Source: Chryseobacterium antibioticum
GTDB taxonomy: Bacteria > Bacteroidota > Bacteroidia > Flavobacteriales > Weeksellaceae
Length of the DNA stretch: 55,625 nt
Direction: 5' to 3'
NCBI RefSeq assembly: GCF_012927325.1
Contig: NZ_JABBGI010000032.1
Coordinates: 1 to 55,625, forward strand
Position 1 is the stretch's first letter, and each line of letters opens with the position of its first letter. The translations under genes and the position numbers were made by a program. The notes under the pieces were generated by a model, which worked only from the letters and a program-made list of their open reading frames with translations, did no database searches and had not been told where the DNA came from. This document shows positions 1-8,238 of this stretch, piece by piece.

Positions 1-2
1 TC

Positions 3-83
3 AAAATGGAACTTCGGGATATGATTACTGCAATTTTAATCGTATTTGCGGGCGGGGATCCAGGAAAGGTTTTCAAAACATAA
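3..83 (+). CDS. possible C-terminal end of a gene cut by the window edge
   Basis: An open frame enters from the left edge and stops with TAA at 81-83. Its 26 codons read like the tail of a membrane or soluble protein, with a hydrophobic stretch (ITAILIVFAGG) followed by a basic end. I do not recognise the family. It could be chance, because the piece is too short to test by composition. The sequence to the left would settle it. Confidence 0.3.
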   Translation, partial: KMELRDMITAILIVFAGGDPGKVFKT

Positions 84-140
84 GAATGCAAAAAAAAATG
101 ACCGGAATTTCTTCCGACCATGACTAGAAATTTTCCGCTT

Positions 141-581
141 TTATTTTTTAGGTATAATATCAAAATCAAGTCGATAAGAGATTATTTTAATAGAATCATT
201 TTCTTTCTGGAGTCTAAAATATTCTTTTGTTTGAGTGGAATCTCTTGTAACAAGATATGAAAGTTTATATTTGGAGATAGGATTAGATCCCTTAATTATT
301 TGTGTCCAGCTATCTGTAAGTTCATAATCTTTTACTTTTCCAAAATCATTATCTGTTTTATCTAAAATTTGTTCAAATCTTTCTTTTCCTACTTCCTTAA
401 AAAATCGATCACTAAATAATTTAAAGACTTCTTTTTTATTATTATCTTCTTTTACTAAAAAATAAAATTTATTAATAACCTTTTGAGCGTCTTGTTTATC
501 AGATTCTCTATTTTCATAGATTTTATCGTAGCTACAGCTTAAAAGAAATATGCTAAATAAAATTAAAAGGTATTTTTTCAT
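141..581 (-). CDS. small lipoprotein of unknown function
   Basis: This 146-aa protein starts with a lipoprotein signal: a charged MKK, a hydrophobic run, then LLSC with Cys16 as the likely lipidated residue. The rest is soluble, mixed alpha/beta and rich in Lys, Asp and Glu, and resembles the small DUF4019/DUF3887-like periplasmic proteins, but I cannot assign it firmly. A TAnnTTTG box at 611-618 on the same strand fits as its promoter, with a leader of about 25 nt. It stands alone next to a gene-free stretch that ends at tRNA-Gln, so it may belong to accessory DNA placed there. Confidence 0.75.
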   Translation of the reverse strand: MKKYLLILFSIFLLSCSYDKIYENRESDKQDAQKVINKFYFLVKEDNNKKEVFKLFSDRFFKEVGKERFEQILDKTDNDFGKVKDYELTDSWTQIIKGSNPISKYKLSYLVTRDSTQTKEYFRLQKENDSIKIISYRLDFDIIPKK

Positions 582-610
582 TGTCTATAAAAATTGCTTA
601 ATGTGTTGAG

Positions 611-618
611 CAAATATA
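611..618 (-). promoter_or_regulatory. TAnnTTTG -7 box for the lipoprotein
   Basis: The minus strand reads TATATTTG, a full match to the Bacteroidota -7 consensus, about 30 nt before the start codon at 581. Confidence 0.5.
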
Positions 619-1000
619 GATATTTTACCCCTAATTAATAAAGTGTTAAATCCTAAAATGAAAGTCTTCCCGAAAAAGGTTAAGCCACTTTCAGCCACTC
701 ATTACTATTATACCATAGCTAACCTCGAAACTAGGTAAAACACCATTAGAATAGCTTGAAAATAATCTCTGAACTATATAGATTCCGTAACAGGAAACCA
801 ACCTTGCGTAATGCAGAAAGAATCGTGTATCGTCCAGATTGGAATTTTAGAATATTTATATTTTCTCTTCAAAGAAAACTTACCCTCATATATCTACATT
901 GATTGGGAAGCTACAGCCAAGTTTCATAAAATGTAATAATGAATGTTTTTTACAAAAACAGTGACCAAAATCGTGACCAAGTGACCAAAGGTGACCAAAA
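619..1000. other. gene-free stretch with a GTGACCAA repeat cluster
   Basis: No convincing gene is visible between the lipoprotein and tRNA-Gln; the frames hold only fragments of about 25 codons or fewer. At the tRNA-proximal end, GTGACCAA occurs four times (961-968, 973-980, 981-988, 991-998) in direct orientation with unit starts 12, 8 and 10 nt apart. Repeats of this kind beside the 3' end of a tRNA gene resemble integrase arm sites or the scar of an integrated element. That reading is an inference. Confidence 0.45.
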
Positions 1001-1035
1001 TAAAAGAGCAATCAACTGATATTCAGAAGATTGCT
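1000..1035 (-). terminator. probable terminator of tRNA-Gln
   Basis: On the minus strand AGCAATC and GATTGCT form a 7-bp stem with a 15-nt loop, followed by CTTTTATTTT. It lies just downstream of the tRNA 3' end. Confidence 0.5.
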
Positions 1036-1047
1036 TAATTTAGATTG

Positions 1048-1118
1048 TAGACCCACAGGGATTCGAACCCCAACTGATGGTACCAAAAACCAGAGTGCTA
1101 CCGTTACACCATGGGTCT
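1048..1118 (-). tRNA. tRNA-Gln (anticodon TTG)
   Basis: The cloverleaf can be folded by eye: acceptor arms AGACCCA/TGGGTCT, a D stem GTG/CAC, an anticodon stem with loop TTTTGGT giving anticodon TTG, and a T loop TTCGAAT. The discriminator base is A. CCA is not encoded. The first anticodon-stem pair is a C-T mismatch and two T-stem pairs are G-T, so the fold is slightly weak but ordinary for this group. It is 71 nt long. The region beyond its 3' end holds the GTGACCAA cluster, a common layout when a tRNA gene has served as an integration site. Confidence 0.93.
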
Positions 1119-1304
1119 GTGTTATTTTTTGGTGAGGCAAAATTATAAAAAATATTTGATTGAAAAAATATTTTTTGCAAATCAATAGCGAAAAAATGAG
1201 TGTTTATCTATAATTGCGTGATTTTTAACTAAATAGATCACATAACAAATGAGTGAAAAATAGTTTCAACGGTGGTGTTTTTTAATCACTAAATAATAAA
1301 ATCT

Positions 1305-1312
1305 TATCTTTG
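1305..1312 (+). promoter_or_regulatory. TAnnTTTG -7 box for der
   Basis: TATCTTTG fully matches the Bacteroidota -7 consensus 62 nt before the der start codon. The rest of the 256-base gap between tRNA-Gln and der holds nothing else I can name. Confidence 0.6.
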
Positions 1313-1374
1313 CAAAAAATTGGGCTCCAAAAGTTGGAGATACCCATTAATAATTTCATTTATTAAACATTTTT

Positions 1375-2685
1375 ATGTCAAATATTGTCGCAATCGTTGG
1401 GCGTCCCAACGTAGGAAAATCAACACTTTTTAACCGTTTACTAGAAAGAAGGGAAGCCATCGTAGATTCTACGGCTGGGGTTACCAGAGACCGTCATCAC
1501 GGGAAATCTGACTGGAACGGAGTAGATTTTACAGTTATAGATACAGGCGGATATGATGTAGGAACGGATGATATTTTTGAAGAAGAGATCCGCAAGCAGG
1601 TTCAGTTGGCAGTAGATGAAGCTACGTCTATCATTTTTATGATGAATGTAGAAGAAGGACTTACTGATACAGATTATGAGATCTACCGTCTTTTAAGAAG
1701 ATCAAATAAACCGATCTACGTTGTTATCAATAAAGTGGATTCTTCAAAAGAAGAACTTCCCGCTACAGAATTCTACCAGTTAGGTATTGAAAAATATTAC
1801 ACACTTTCTTCAGCTACAGGTTCCGGAACAGGAGAGATCTTGGATGATATCGTTAAAGATTTCCCGACAACAGACTACAAAGATCCATTTGAAGGTCTGC
1901 CTAAGATCACCATTGCAGGACGTCCAAACGTAGGAAAATCTACTTTGACCAATGCTTTACTTGATGTAGAAAGAAATATTGTAACCGATATTGCAGGGAC
2001 TACAAGAGACAGTATCCAGACGCTTTATAATAAATTCGGATATGAGTTTGTGTTGGTAGACACTGCCGGAATGAGAAGGAAGTCTAAAGTAAATGAAGAC
2101 TTGGAATTCTATTCGGTAATGAGATCCATTCGTTCCATTGAATTTTCTGATGTGGTCATCATTATGGTAGACGCTACATTAGGATGGGAATCTCAGGATA
2201 TGAATATTTTTGGATTGGCACAAAAAAACAGAAAAGGAATTGTGATTGTGGTCAATAAATGGGACCTTGTAGAAGACAAGAAGACCAATACCATGCGTGA
2301 TTTCGAGAAAGTGATCAAAGATAAAATCGGTCAGTTCAGTGATATTCCTATTTTATTTATTTCAGCTTTAACAAAGCAGAGAATTTTAAAAGCTGTGGAA
2401 GTGGCTATGGAAGTCTTCGAAGCACGTAAAATGAAGATCAAAACTTCAAAGCTAAACGAAATAATGCTTCCTATTTTTGAACGCACGCCGCCGCCGGCCA
2501 ACAAAGGAAAATATATTAAAATCAAGTATTGTGTACAGCTTCCAACGCCGTCACCACAATTTGTATTTTTCTGTAACCTGCCGCAGTACGTAAAAGAACC
2601 TTACAAAAGATTTACTGAAAACCAGCTGAGAAAAGAATTCGGATTTACCGGAGTTCCTATTGAAGTGTATTTCAGACAGAAATAA
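1375..2685 (+). CDS. der: ribosome biogenesis GTPase Der
   Basis: Der (EngA) is a tandem GTPase that binds the 50S subunit and is needed for its assembly. Both G domains are complete: first P-loop GRPNVGKST at residues 9-17, DTGG at 56-59 and NKVD at 119-122; second P-loop at 182-190, DTAG at 229-232 and NKWD at 294-297. A KH-like RNA-binding domain fills the C-terminal end from about residue 350. The 436-aa length is normal. The ATG at 1375 follows a consensus promoter, and a strong hairpin terminator follows the stop, so it is probably transcribed alone. There is no sign of damage. Confidence 0.98.
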   Translation: MSNIVAIVGRPNVGKSTLFNRLLERREAIVDSTAGVTRDRHHGKSDWNGVDFTVIDTGGYDVGTDDIFEEEIRKQVQLAVDEATSIIFMMNVEEGLTDTDYEIYRLLRRSNKPIYVVINKVDSSKEELPATEFYQLGIEKYYTLSSATGSGTGEILDDIVKDFPTTDYKDPFEGLPKITIAGRPNVGKSTLTNALLDVERNIVTDIAGTTRDSIQTLYNKFGYEFVLVDTAGMRRKSKVNEDLEFYSVMRSIRSIEFSDVVIIMVDATLGWESQDMNIFGLAQKNRKGIVIVVNKWDLVEDKKTNTMRDFEKVIKDKIGQFSDIPILFISALTKQRILKAVEVAMEVFEARKMKIKTSKLNEIMLPIFERTPPPANKGKYIKIKYCVQLPTPSPQFVFFCNLPQYVKEPYKRFTENQLRKEFGFTGVPIEVYFRQK

Positions 2686-2690
2686 AAAAC

Positions 2691-2724
2691 AATCCCTTTT
2701 AGATTTTTCTAAAAGGGATTTTAT
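2691..2724 (+). terminator. terminator after der
   Basis: A perfect 13-bp stem (AATCCCTTTTAGA and its complement) with a TTTT loop is followed by TTTATT. Confidence 0.85.
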
Positions 2725-2768
2725 TCATATTAAAGTTAATATTTTAAATAAAAAGTTTTTTCAGAATA

Positions 2769-3422
2769 ATGAATACAATTGTATTGTCAAAACAATTTTC
2801 TTTAGTAAACTCCTGGATCAATGAGCTTAGGAATATAGACATCCAGCATGACAGAATGAGATTCCGTAGAAATATGGAACGTATAGGTGAGATTGCAGCT
2901 TTTGAGATCAGTAAAGGATTAGAATATAAAGAAGTAGAGATCCAAACGCCCTTAGATAAGATCAAAGTTCAGGAAATTGCAGTTCAGCCTGTGATTACCA
3001 CTATTTTGAGAGCAGGAGTGCCTTTATTTGAAGGAATCCTGAGTTATTTCGACAGAGCAGACTGTGGTTTCGTTGCTGCTTACAGAAAGCACGATGCCAA
3101 TGATTATTTTTCGATCAAACAGGATTATCTTACCTGCCCGAATATTGAAGGACGACCATTAATTGTCGCTGATCCAATGCTGGCAACAGGAGCCTCTTTA
3201 ATTGAAGCCATTAAAGATCTTTTGACCAACGGAACTCCAACCCAGTTGCATATTGTTGTGGCTATCGCTTCCAGACAGGGCGTAGAAACCATTGAGAAAG
3301 CTTATCCTGATGCAAAAATTTGGGTAGGAGCTATAGATGAAGGCTTGACTTCAAAAGGGTACATCACACCAGGACTTGGCGATGCTGGAGATTTAAGCTA
3401 CGGTGAAAAACTACAACGATAA
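2769..3422 (+). CDS. upp: uracil phosphoribosyltransferase
   Basis: Upp makes UMP from uracil and PRPP in pyrimidine salvage. The PRPP-binding loop VADPMLATG is at residues 133-141, and the C-terminal region around GLGDAGD matches the uracil-binding end of the family. The 217-aa length is standard for a cytosolic enzyme. The ATG start has only a short A/T-rich leader after the der terminator. The gene runs convergently into the hydrolase at 3424 with only one base between the stops. Confidence 0.96.
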   Translation: MNTIVLSKQFSLVNSWINELRNIDIQHDRMRFRRNMERIGEIAAFEISKGLEYKEVEIQTPLDKIKVQEIAVQPVITTILRAGVPLFEGILSYFDRADCGFVAAYRKHDANDYFSIKQDYLTCPNIEGRPLIVADPMLATGASLIEAIKDLLTNGTPTQLHIVVAIASRQGVETIEKAYPDAKIWVGAIDEGLTSKGYITPGLGDAGDLSYGEKLQR

Positions 3423-3423
3423 A

Positions 3424-4113
3424 TTAAGAAAGATTCCAGAAATCTTTCATCAGATCAAATAATAAATTAGGCCGTACTTTTTCCATAGGATGCTTGGTAT
3501 CCGGAAGTATGGCCAATTTTGCATTTGGAATACTGCGGTAAGCAGCAAGACTTTCCTCTATACTCACCATATTGTCTTTGTCTCCGGTCATGATCTGTAC
3601 CGGAATAGCAATAGCCCAAAGACTACTTTCGTTCAGGGGGGGATTTTTACCAAGTGAAACCATCATCTCTGCAATGGCAGGCAGGAGCTGTTTCCATTGT
3701 GCTCCGTGTTGGTTTTCCAGCTGTTCGGCATATTGGGGAACTTTCAGAAGAATAGCTTCCGGGTCCAGCATTTTACTTTCCTTTAAAGCCTGTTCCTCGG
3801 TCCAGTCGAATTTTGTACCCAGAGTCATAATAGAATGAATTCTTTCAGGATATCTTAGCGCACAGCAAAGCGCTGCATAACCTCCCATACTGTGTCCGAA
3901 AATACAGACCTCTTCTAAATTTTCTTTCTCTAAATAGTCTCTTACTTCCTCGGTGTATTTTTCAATACTGATGCCGTTTTCCGGGAGTTCTGTTTTTCCG
4001 TGTCCTGAAAATAAAAGCGTATGGATATTAAAATATTCTGACAATTTCTTTTCGTAAGGCTTAAAAATATCACGGTGTCCCAATGCACCATGCAGCAAAA
4101 GCAGATTTTTCAT
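3424..4113 (-). CDS. alpha/beta hydrolase
   Basis: A 229-aa serine hydrolase with the alpha/beta fold. The nucleophile elbow is GHSMGG at residues 73-78 (Ser75), the probable acid is Asp179 in TGDKD, and the catalytic His209 lies in TKHP. An oxyanion-hole HGA is near the N-terminus (residues 8-10). There is no signal peptide, so it should be cytosolic. The substrate cannot be read from sequence; relatives include esterases and MhpC-like hydrolases. The neighbours (upp, comF) give no functional hint. Confidence 0.9.
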   Translation of the reverse strand: MKNLLLLHGALGHRDIFKPYEKKLSEYFNIHTLLFSGHGKTELPENGISIEKYTEEVRDYLEKENLEEVCIFGHSMGGYAALCCALRYPERIHSIMTLGTKFDWTEEQALKESKMLDPEAILLKVPQYAEQLENQHGAQWKQLLPAIAEMMVSLGKNPPLNESSLWAIAIPVQIMTGDKDNMVSIEESLAAYRSIPNAKLAILPDTKHPMEKVRPNLLFDLMKDFWNLS

Positions 4114-4169
4114 GATCTAATAGTTTACCGGAAAATTAGGAAAAAGAATTGAAAGCAGAAAGGGAATTG

Positions 4170-4264
4170 AGTTGGAGGGTATTAGTGTATGAGAGTTTTA
4201 GTGTTTCGATGGTTAACAACTAATAACTGCCAATCAACAACCAGATCTACCCTAAGACTCTCAA
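4170..4264. repeat. degenerate intergenic repeat, GAGAGTTTTAG family
   Basis: The gap between two minus-strand genes holds GAGAGTTTTAG at 4191-4201 and the near-complement CTAAGACTCTC at 4252-4262, separated by ACTAATAACT-like words. The same 11-mer recurs exactly at 8255-8265 and 45224-45234, each time between genes. Confidence 0.6.
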
Positions 4265-4273
4265 ATCCTTATA

Positions 4274-4927
4274 CTAAACATCCACCGCCATCACCAAAAC
4301 ACTCACTTTATTATCACCTGCATTCAAAATCTCCCAGGCGATCGAGGAGACTGTGTTTCCCGTGGTGAAAACATCATCAATCAAAAGAACATGCTTTCCC
4401 GAAATAGGTTTTGAAAGAGAAAACGGATTAGCCGTTTCCAAACGGTGTTTTTTATCCTTGAGTGCCTGTGCTTTTGAATAGTGATTTCTTTGGATTAATT
4501 CATGGTCAAACGGAATATGATAAAACGTTGATAAAGTTTCTGTAAATACATGCAGCTGGTTATAACCCCGTTCCTTTAATTTTTTAGGATGGAGTGGAAC
4601 AGATACCAGAATATCAGGTTTTTCATCATTGAAACTCAGACGTTCTGTAACCAAATGCGCAAGAGTTTTACCTGCATTTTCTCTGCTTTTGTATTTTAGT
4701 TCGTGGATGAGTTTTTGACTTAAACTATCCTTCTGGAAATTCATCAAAGCATACGTGTTTTCAACTGGAAACAGCAACTTGCATTTTTCTTTAATGAAAT
4801 TTTCGCCAAAATAATCAAAATGGGTAAAATGAATCTGTTCAAAACATAAACTGCAAACCAAAAGATCTGCGTCAATGATTCGGCTGCATTGAATACAGCG
4901 GTTGGGAAAAAATAAATCTAATATCAT
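4274..4927 (-). CDS. comF: ComF family phosphoribosyltransferase-like protein
   Basis: The ComF family links DNA uptake (natural competence) to a phosphoribosyltransferase fold. With the start at 4927 the protein has 217 aa. Its N-terminus carries a zinc-ribbon-like set Cys11, Cys14, Cys25 and Cys28, and the C-terminal half has the PRPP loop IDDVFTTGNT. A longer frame to 5005 exists, but it reads through low-complexity intergenic repeat, so I chose the ATG in front of the conserved FFPNRC motif. Competence itself is not shown by this gene alone, as ComF is common in bacteria of unknown competence. Confidence 0.88.
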   Translation of the reverse strand: MILDLFFPNRCIQCSRIIDADLLVCSLCFEQIHFTHFDYFGENFIKEKCKLLFPVENTYALMNFQKDSLSQKLIHELKYKSRENAGKTLAHLVTERLSFNDEKPDILVSVPLHPKKLKERGYNQLHVFTETLSTFYHIPFDHELIQRNHYSKAQALKDKKHRLETANPFSLSKPISGKHVLLIDDVFTTGNTVSSIAWEILNAGDNKVSVLVMAVDV

Positions 4928-4937
4928 TGTGTGTTTT

Positions 4938-5070
4938 TTAAAATTAGAAGTTAGAAACCAGAGATTAGAAGTTAGAAGTGGAAATTTTAATTTTGCAACT
5001 ATCAACTATCAACTATCAACTATCAACTATCAACTATCAACTATCAACTATCAACTATCAACTATCAACT
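4938..5070. repeat. TTAGAAGTTAGAA degenerate repeat and (CAACTAT)n tandem array
   Basis: Between 4938 and 4982 the words TTAGAAGTTAGA and its variants recur. From 4996 to 5070 the heptamer CAACTAT is repeated ten full times plus five bases with no visible mismatch. The array runs into the coding end of the neighbouring regulator, whose stop codon lies inside a repeat unit. Confidence 0.95.
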
Positions 5071-6535
5071 GTTTTCTGATCTTCTCAATCGCATTCTTCA
5101 TACTCAGGTTAAAATGCTCTTTTTCCAGTCGGACCGGCGGTGACTGCCGTACTTCACAATCCGGAATACTGCAGGACTCGCAGGTGACTCCTACATTAAT
5201 TGTCTTTAAAGTCTGGGATTTTATAAAACCGATCTTTTTGATGGTCTGGGAGTTTAATAAAATTCCAAGGCAATAGCTTCGGTTACTTCCATCTGAAAAC
5301 GGATTTTTCTGTGAAGTGGAAATCACCAGATAACTTACCCCTTGGTCCTTGTAATGGGAAATTTGGGCATCGGTAAGTGTCTCATTCTCCTTTAAATGAT
5401 GCAGGTTTTTTACCGCAATCCATCTTCGGCAATAGTGTTCGTTCATGGCATTGGCGTGTGGCGCCTGCTGATGATTCAGGTGAAGTTCCTTTAAGATCTG
5501 GATCTTATCTGAATTCTTTTTCTTGACCAAACACAGGTAAAATAAATCCTTTATTCCCAATTCGGAAGAAAGCAGATTGGTAAGTCTGTAATAAAAAGTT
5601 TCCGGAGAATCTGTGAAACTTTCAATCAGCTCTTCAAAGCTTTTCGGTTCCCAGGTGTGCTGGAGTAAAAATTCTGAGGTTTTTTCAAGCGTTTTTTCCT
5701 TTGAAATTAATAAAGCTCCGGCAAAATAAGATGCATAAAAATTATTCAGAATTTCTTCAAAACTTCCGAAATCCAGCCACGAATAAGTATTGGGACGAAT
5801 CTTTAATTCCAAAACATTAAACCCTATTTCCTTGGCCAGGATAAATGTTCTTTGATCTTTTTCAAGTTTCCGGTTCAACAGTAACAGTTTCTGTTCAGGA
5901 ACAAACAGGGAACGGAGGTTATCCAGAATTCCAAACTGTTCAAAATCCTCAGACCGGATGCTGTAATGAAACTTTTCTGTAAGAATACTTTCCAAAACAG
6001 ATGCTCTCAGATCTTTGTTGATATCCAATCCGTTTTCTTTAATGAATTCAGCTGTTTTATCCTCAATTTCAGGGAAATAATTATCATACAGCTCCTGAAA
6101 AGATCTGAGTACGGCAAAATAAAAACGTTCTTTTCCTAAATTATAATTCTGTGAAATCTCAATTAATGCATTAATGAAAGCGGTTACCTTTTTAGGCGCA
6201 TCGCTGATGATGCTGATCAGGTTGTTTTTACTGATCCCAAAAAGATCCAGCGGTACTTCCTTGAAAAAATCCGATTGCAGGATCTCATTGAATGGTGCCA
6301 AACTTTTATCCAGTTTAGTAGAAACCAGTTCATCAAAAGTAGAGCCCAGTGATTCCGAAAGCTGGATGATTTTATCATGCTTCGGATATTTTTTTCCGTT
6401 TTCAATTTCATTAAGGTAAGATTTGGATAAACCGGTCTTTACTGCAAGATCCTGCAGAGACCAGTTTTTCTTTTGTCTCAGCTGTTTCAGCTTTAGTCCG
6501 AAAACTGTTTTGATAAAATCACTGTCTGAATTCAT
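5051..6535 (-). CDS. XRE/DUF2083 regulator facing the glyoxylate genes (RamB/ScfR type)
   Basis: A 494-aa regulator with an N-terminal XRE helix-turn-helix (about residues 13-70), a central IrrE-like region, and a DUF2083 C-terminal domain ending in a Cys cluster (C-x2-C-x4-C followed by VRQSPPV). This layout is that of the short-chain-fatty-acyl regulators, of which RamB controls acetate and glyoxylate genes in Corynebacterium. It diverges from aceB, so control of the glyoxylate shunt is the obvious inference. The frame runs to 6571, but that longer start would lie upstream of the -7 box at 6539-6546; I use the ATG at 6533-6535. The last four sense codons and the stop are part of a CAACTAT repeat array. 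Confidence 0.88.
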   Translation of the reverse strand: MNSDSDFIKTVFGLKLKQLRQKKNWSLQDLAVKTGLSKSYLNEIENGKKYPKHDKIIQLSESLGSTFDELVSTKLDKSLAPFNEILQSDFFKEVPLDLFGISKNNLISIISDAPKKVTAFINALIEISQNYNLGKERFYFAVLRSFQELYDNYFPEIEDKTAEFIKENGLDINKDLRASVLESILTEKFHYSIRSEDFEQFGILDNLRSLFVPEQKLLLLNRKLEKDQRTFILAKEIGFNVLELKIRPNTYSWLDFGSFEEILNNFYASYFAGALLISKEKTLEKTSEFLLQHTWEPKSFEELIESFTDSPETFYYRLTNLLSSELGIKDLFYLCLVKKKNSDKIQILKELHLNHQQAPHANAMNEHYCRRWIAVKNLHHLKENETLTDAQISHYKDQGVSYLVISTSQKNPFSDGSNRSYCLGILLNSQTIKKIGFIKSQTLKTINVGVTCESCSIPDCEVRQSPPVRLEKEHFNLSMKNAIEKIRKQLIVDS

Positions 6536-6538
6536 ATT

Positions 6539-6546
6539 CAAATATA
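6539..6546 (-). promoter_or_regulatory. TAnnTTTG -7 box of the regulator, possible leaderless start
   Basis: The minus strand reads TATATTTG and then only three bases before the chosen ATG at 6535. With the usual box-to-start distance, transcription would begin at or beside the A of the start codon. Confidence 0.5.
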
Positions 6547-6555
6547 AATAATTGA

Positions 6556-6571
6556 ATGCGATTATTCGCAT
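6556..6571. promoter_or_regulatory. candidate operator, GCGA-N4-TCGC palindrome 1
   Basis: ATGCGA-ttat-TCGCAT is a perfect inverted repeat with a 4-bp spacer. It falls over the -33 region of the regulator's promoter. It shares the core GCGA-N4-TCGC with the second palindrome at 6592-6605. Confidence 0.6.
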
Positions 6572-6591
6572 AATAAATTTTTAAAATATTT

Positions 6592-6605
6592 AGCGAACGT
6601 TCGCT
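6592..6605. promoter_or_regulatory. candidate operator, GCGA-N4-TCGC palindrome 2
   Basis: AGCGAACGTTCGCT is a perfect 14-bp palindrome at the expected -33 position of the aceB promoter. Its centre is 35 bp from that of palindrome 1. Confidence 0.65.
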
Positions 6606-6624
6606 GATTGTGAAAATTTTTATT

Positions 6625-6632
6625 TATGTTTG
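6625..6632 (+). promoter_or_regulatory. TAnnTTTG -7 box for aceB
   Basis: TATGTTTG matches the consensus, 28 nt before the aceB ATG and 19 bp after operator palindrome 2. Confidence 0.6.
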
Positions 6633-6660
6633 TAACATCGAATCACAAAATCAATAGGTT

Positions 6661-8238
6661 ATGGAAACCAGAACTCAATTAAAAATAAAAGCTAAGAAGC
6701 AGTTTGAAGAAATTTTCACTCCGGAACTGACCGATTTTCTGATAGCTCTTCATCAGAAATTCAACCCAAAAAGACTGACGCTTTTAGAAGAAAGAAAAAA
6801 AACACAGCAGTTTTTTGATTTGGGAAATCTTCCTCAATTTTTTCCTGAAACTGAAGACGTGAGAAGCGGAAGCTGGACCTGTGCATCACTTCCCGCTGAC
6901 CTTTTAGATAGAAGAGTAGAGATCACAGGACCTGTAGACCGGAAAATGATCATCAATGCACTGAATTCCGGAGCATCAACCTTTATGGCTGATTTTGAAG
7001 ACAGCAGCTCGCCAACCTGGGAAAACTGTATTCAGGGGCAGATGAATCTGGCGGATGCCGTAAGACGGAATATAGATTTCACCGCTGAAAATGGAAAATC
7101 TTATCAGCTCAATGAAAAAACAGCTGTTCTTCAGGTACGTCCAAGAGGCTTGCATCTCCCGGAAAAACATATAGAGATCAATGGTGAAGAAACATCAGGC
7201 TCACTGACTGATTTTGGAATCTATTTTTTTAACAATGTTCAACAGTTATTGAAAAACGGAAGCGGTCCCTATTTTTACCTTCCGAAATTAGAACATTATA
7301 AAGAAGCACGCTGGTGGAATGATGTTTTCGTTTTTGCCCAGAATTATCTTGGAATTCAAACAGGAACCATCAAAGCAACTGTTCTGATCGAAACCATTAC
7401 CGCTTCATTTCAGATTGATGAAATTTTATTTGAATTAAAAGATCACAGTGCGGGACTGAATTGCGGAAGATGGGATTATATTTTCTCGTACATCAAAAAA
7501 TTCAGAAATCTTCCCACGTTTATGGTGCCGGACAGAGATCAGGTGACCATGGCCTCACCGTTTATGAACGCCTATTCAAAAAGAGTAATCGAGATTTGTC
7601 ATAAAAGAAACGTTCATGCCATCGGAGGAATGGCAGCACAGATCCCTGTAAAAAACGATGATGAAGCGAACAACGCTGCTTTTGAAAAAGTAAGAAAAGA
7701 CAAGGAGCGTGAAGTGAAAAACGGTCACGACGGAACCTGGGTGGCACATCCTGCTTTGGTCTCCATTGCAAAAGAGATTTTTGACGAGCATATGCCAACT
7801 GAAAATCAAATCGATAAAAAATTTGAATACCATATTAAAGAAGCAAATCTGCTGGAAGTTCCACAAGGTGAAATCACCGAAAAAGGAGTCAGAAAAAACA
7901 TCAATGTAGGTATTCTCTATCTGGAAAGCTGGCTGATGGGAGTTGGTGCAGCAGCCATTTACAATCTGATGGAAGACGCCGCTACCGCAGAGATCTCAAG
8001 AACGCAGCTGTGGCAGTGGTTACAAAACGAAGCCAAGCTCGATAACGGCAAGGTATTGACCCGTGAAATGATTCTTCAATGGGAAGCTGAAGAAATAGAT
8101 CACATCGAAAACTATGTAGGTGAACAGCGTTTCAAAAACGGAAAATTCAATCTTGCGAAAGAACTTTTCAACGAACTGGTATTTTCAGAAAAATTTGAAG
8201 AATTCCTAACCTTGAAAGCATACCCGTTCATTGCGTGA
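6661..8238 (+). CDS. aceB: malate synthase A
   Basis: Malate synthase condenses glyoxylate with acetyl-CoA to malate, the second step of the glyoxylate bypass. The 525-aa length fits the A isoform. Visible signatures are DFEDSSSPTWEN at residues 111-122, the substrate-loop sequence VRPRGLHLPEKH at about 158-169, and the GRWDYIFSYIKK stretch in the middle. It pairs with aceA 217 bases downstream; the gap holds a degenerate palindromic repeat, so whether the two form one transcript is unclear. Control through the two palindromes upstream is likely, with the divergent DUF2083 regulator as the natural binder. Confidence 0.97.
   Translation: METRTQLKIKAKKQFEEIFTPELTDFLIALHQKFNPKRLTLLEERKKTQQFFDLGNLPQFFPETEDVRSGSWTCASLPADLLDRRVEITGPVDRKMIINALNSGASTFMADFEDSSSPTWENCIQGQMNLADAVRRNIDFTAENGKSYQLNEKTAVLQVRPRGLHLPEKHIEINGEETSGSLTDFGIYFFNNVQQLLKNGSGPYFYLPKLEHYKEARWWNDVFVFAQNYLGIQTGTIKATVLIETITASFQIDEILFELKDHSAGLNCGRWDYIFSYIKKFRNLPTFMVPDRDQVTMASPFMNAYSKRVIEICHKRNVHAIGGMAAQIPVKNDDEANNAAFEKVRKDKEREVKNGHDGTWVAHPALVSIAKEIFDEHMPTENQIDKKFEYHIKEANLLEVPQGEITEKGVRKNINVGILYLESWLMGVGAAAIYNLMEDAATAEISRTQLWQWLQNEAKLDNGKVLTREMILQWEAEEIDHIENYVGEQRFKNGKFNLAKELFNELVFSEKFEEFLTLKAYPFIA

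Noticed and set aside
4996..5070. CRISPR-like array
   Set aside because: The unit is a 7-nt perfect tandem repeat with no spacers.
6536..6571. N-terminal extension of the DUF2083 regulator to 6571
   Set aside because: It would put the start codon upstream of the -7 box and inside operator palindrome 1.
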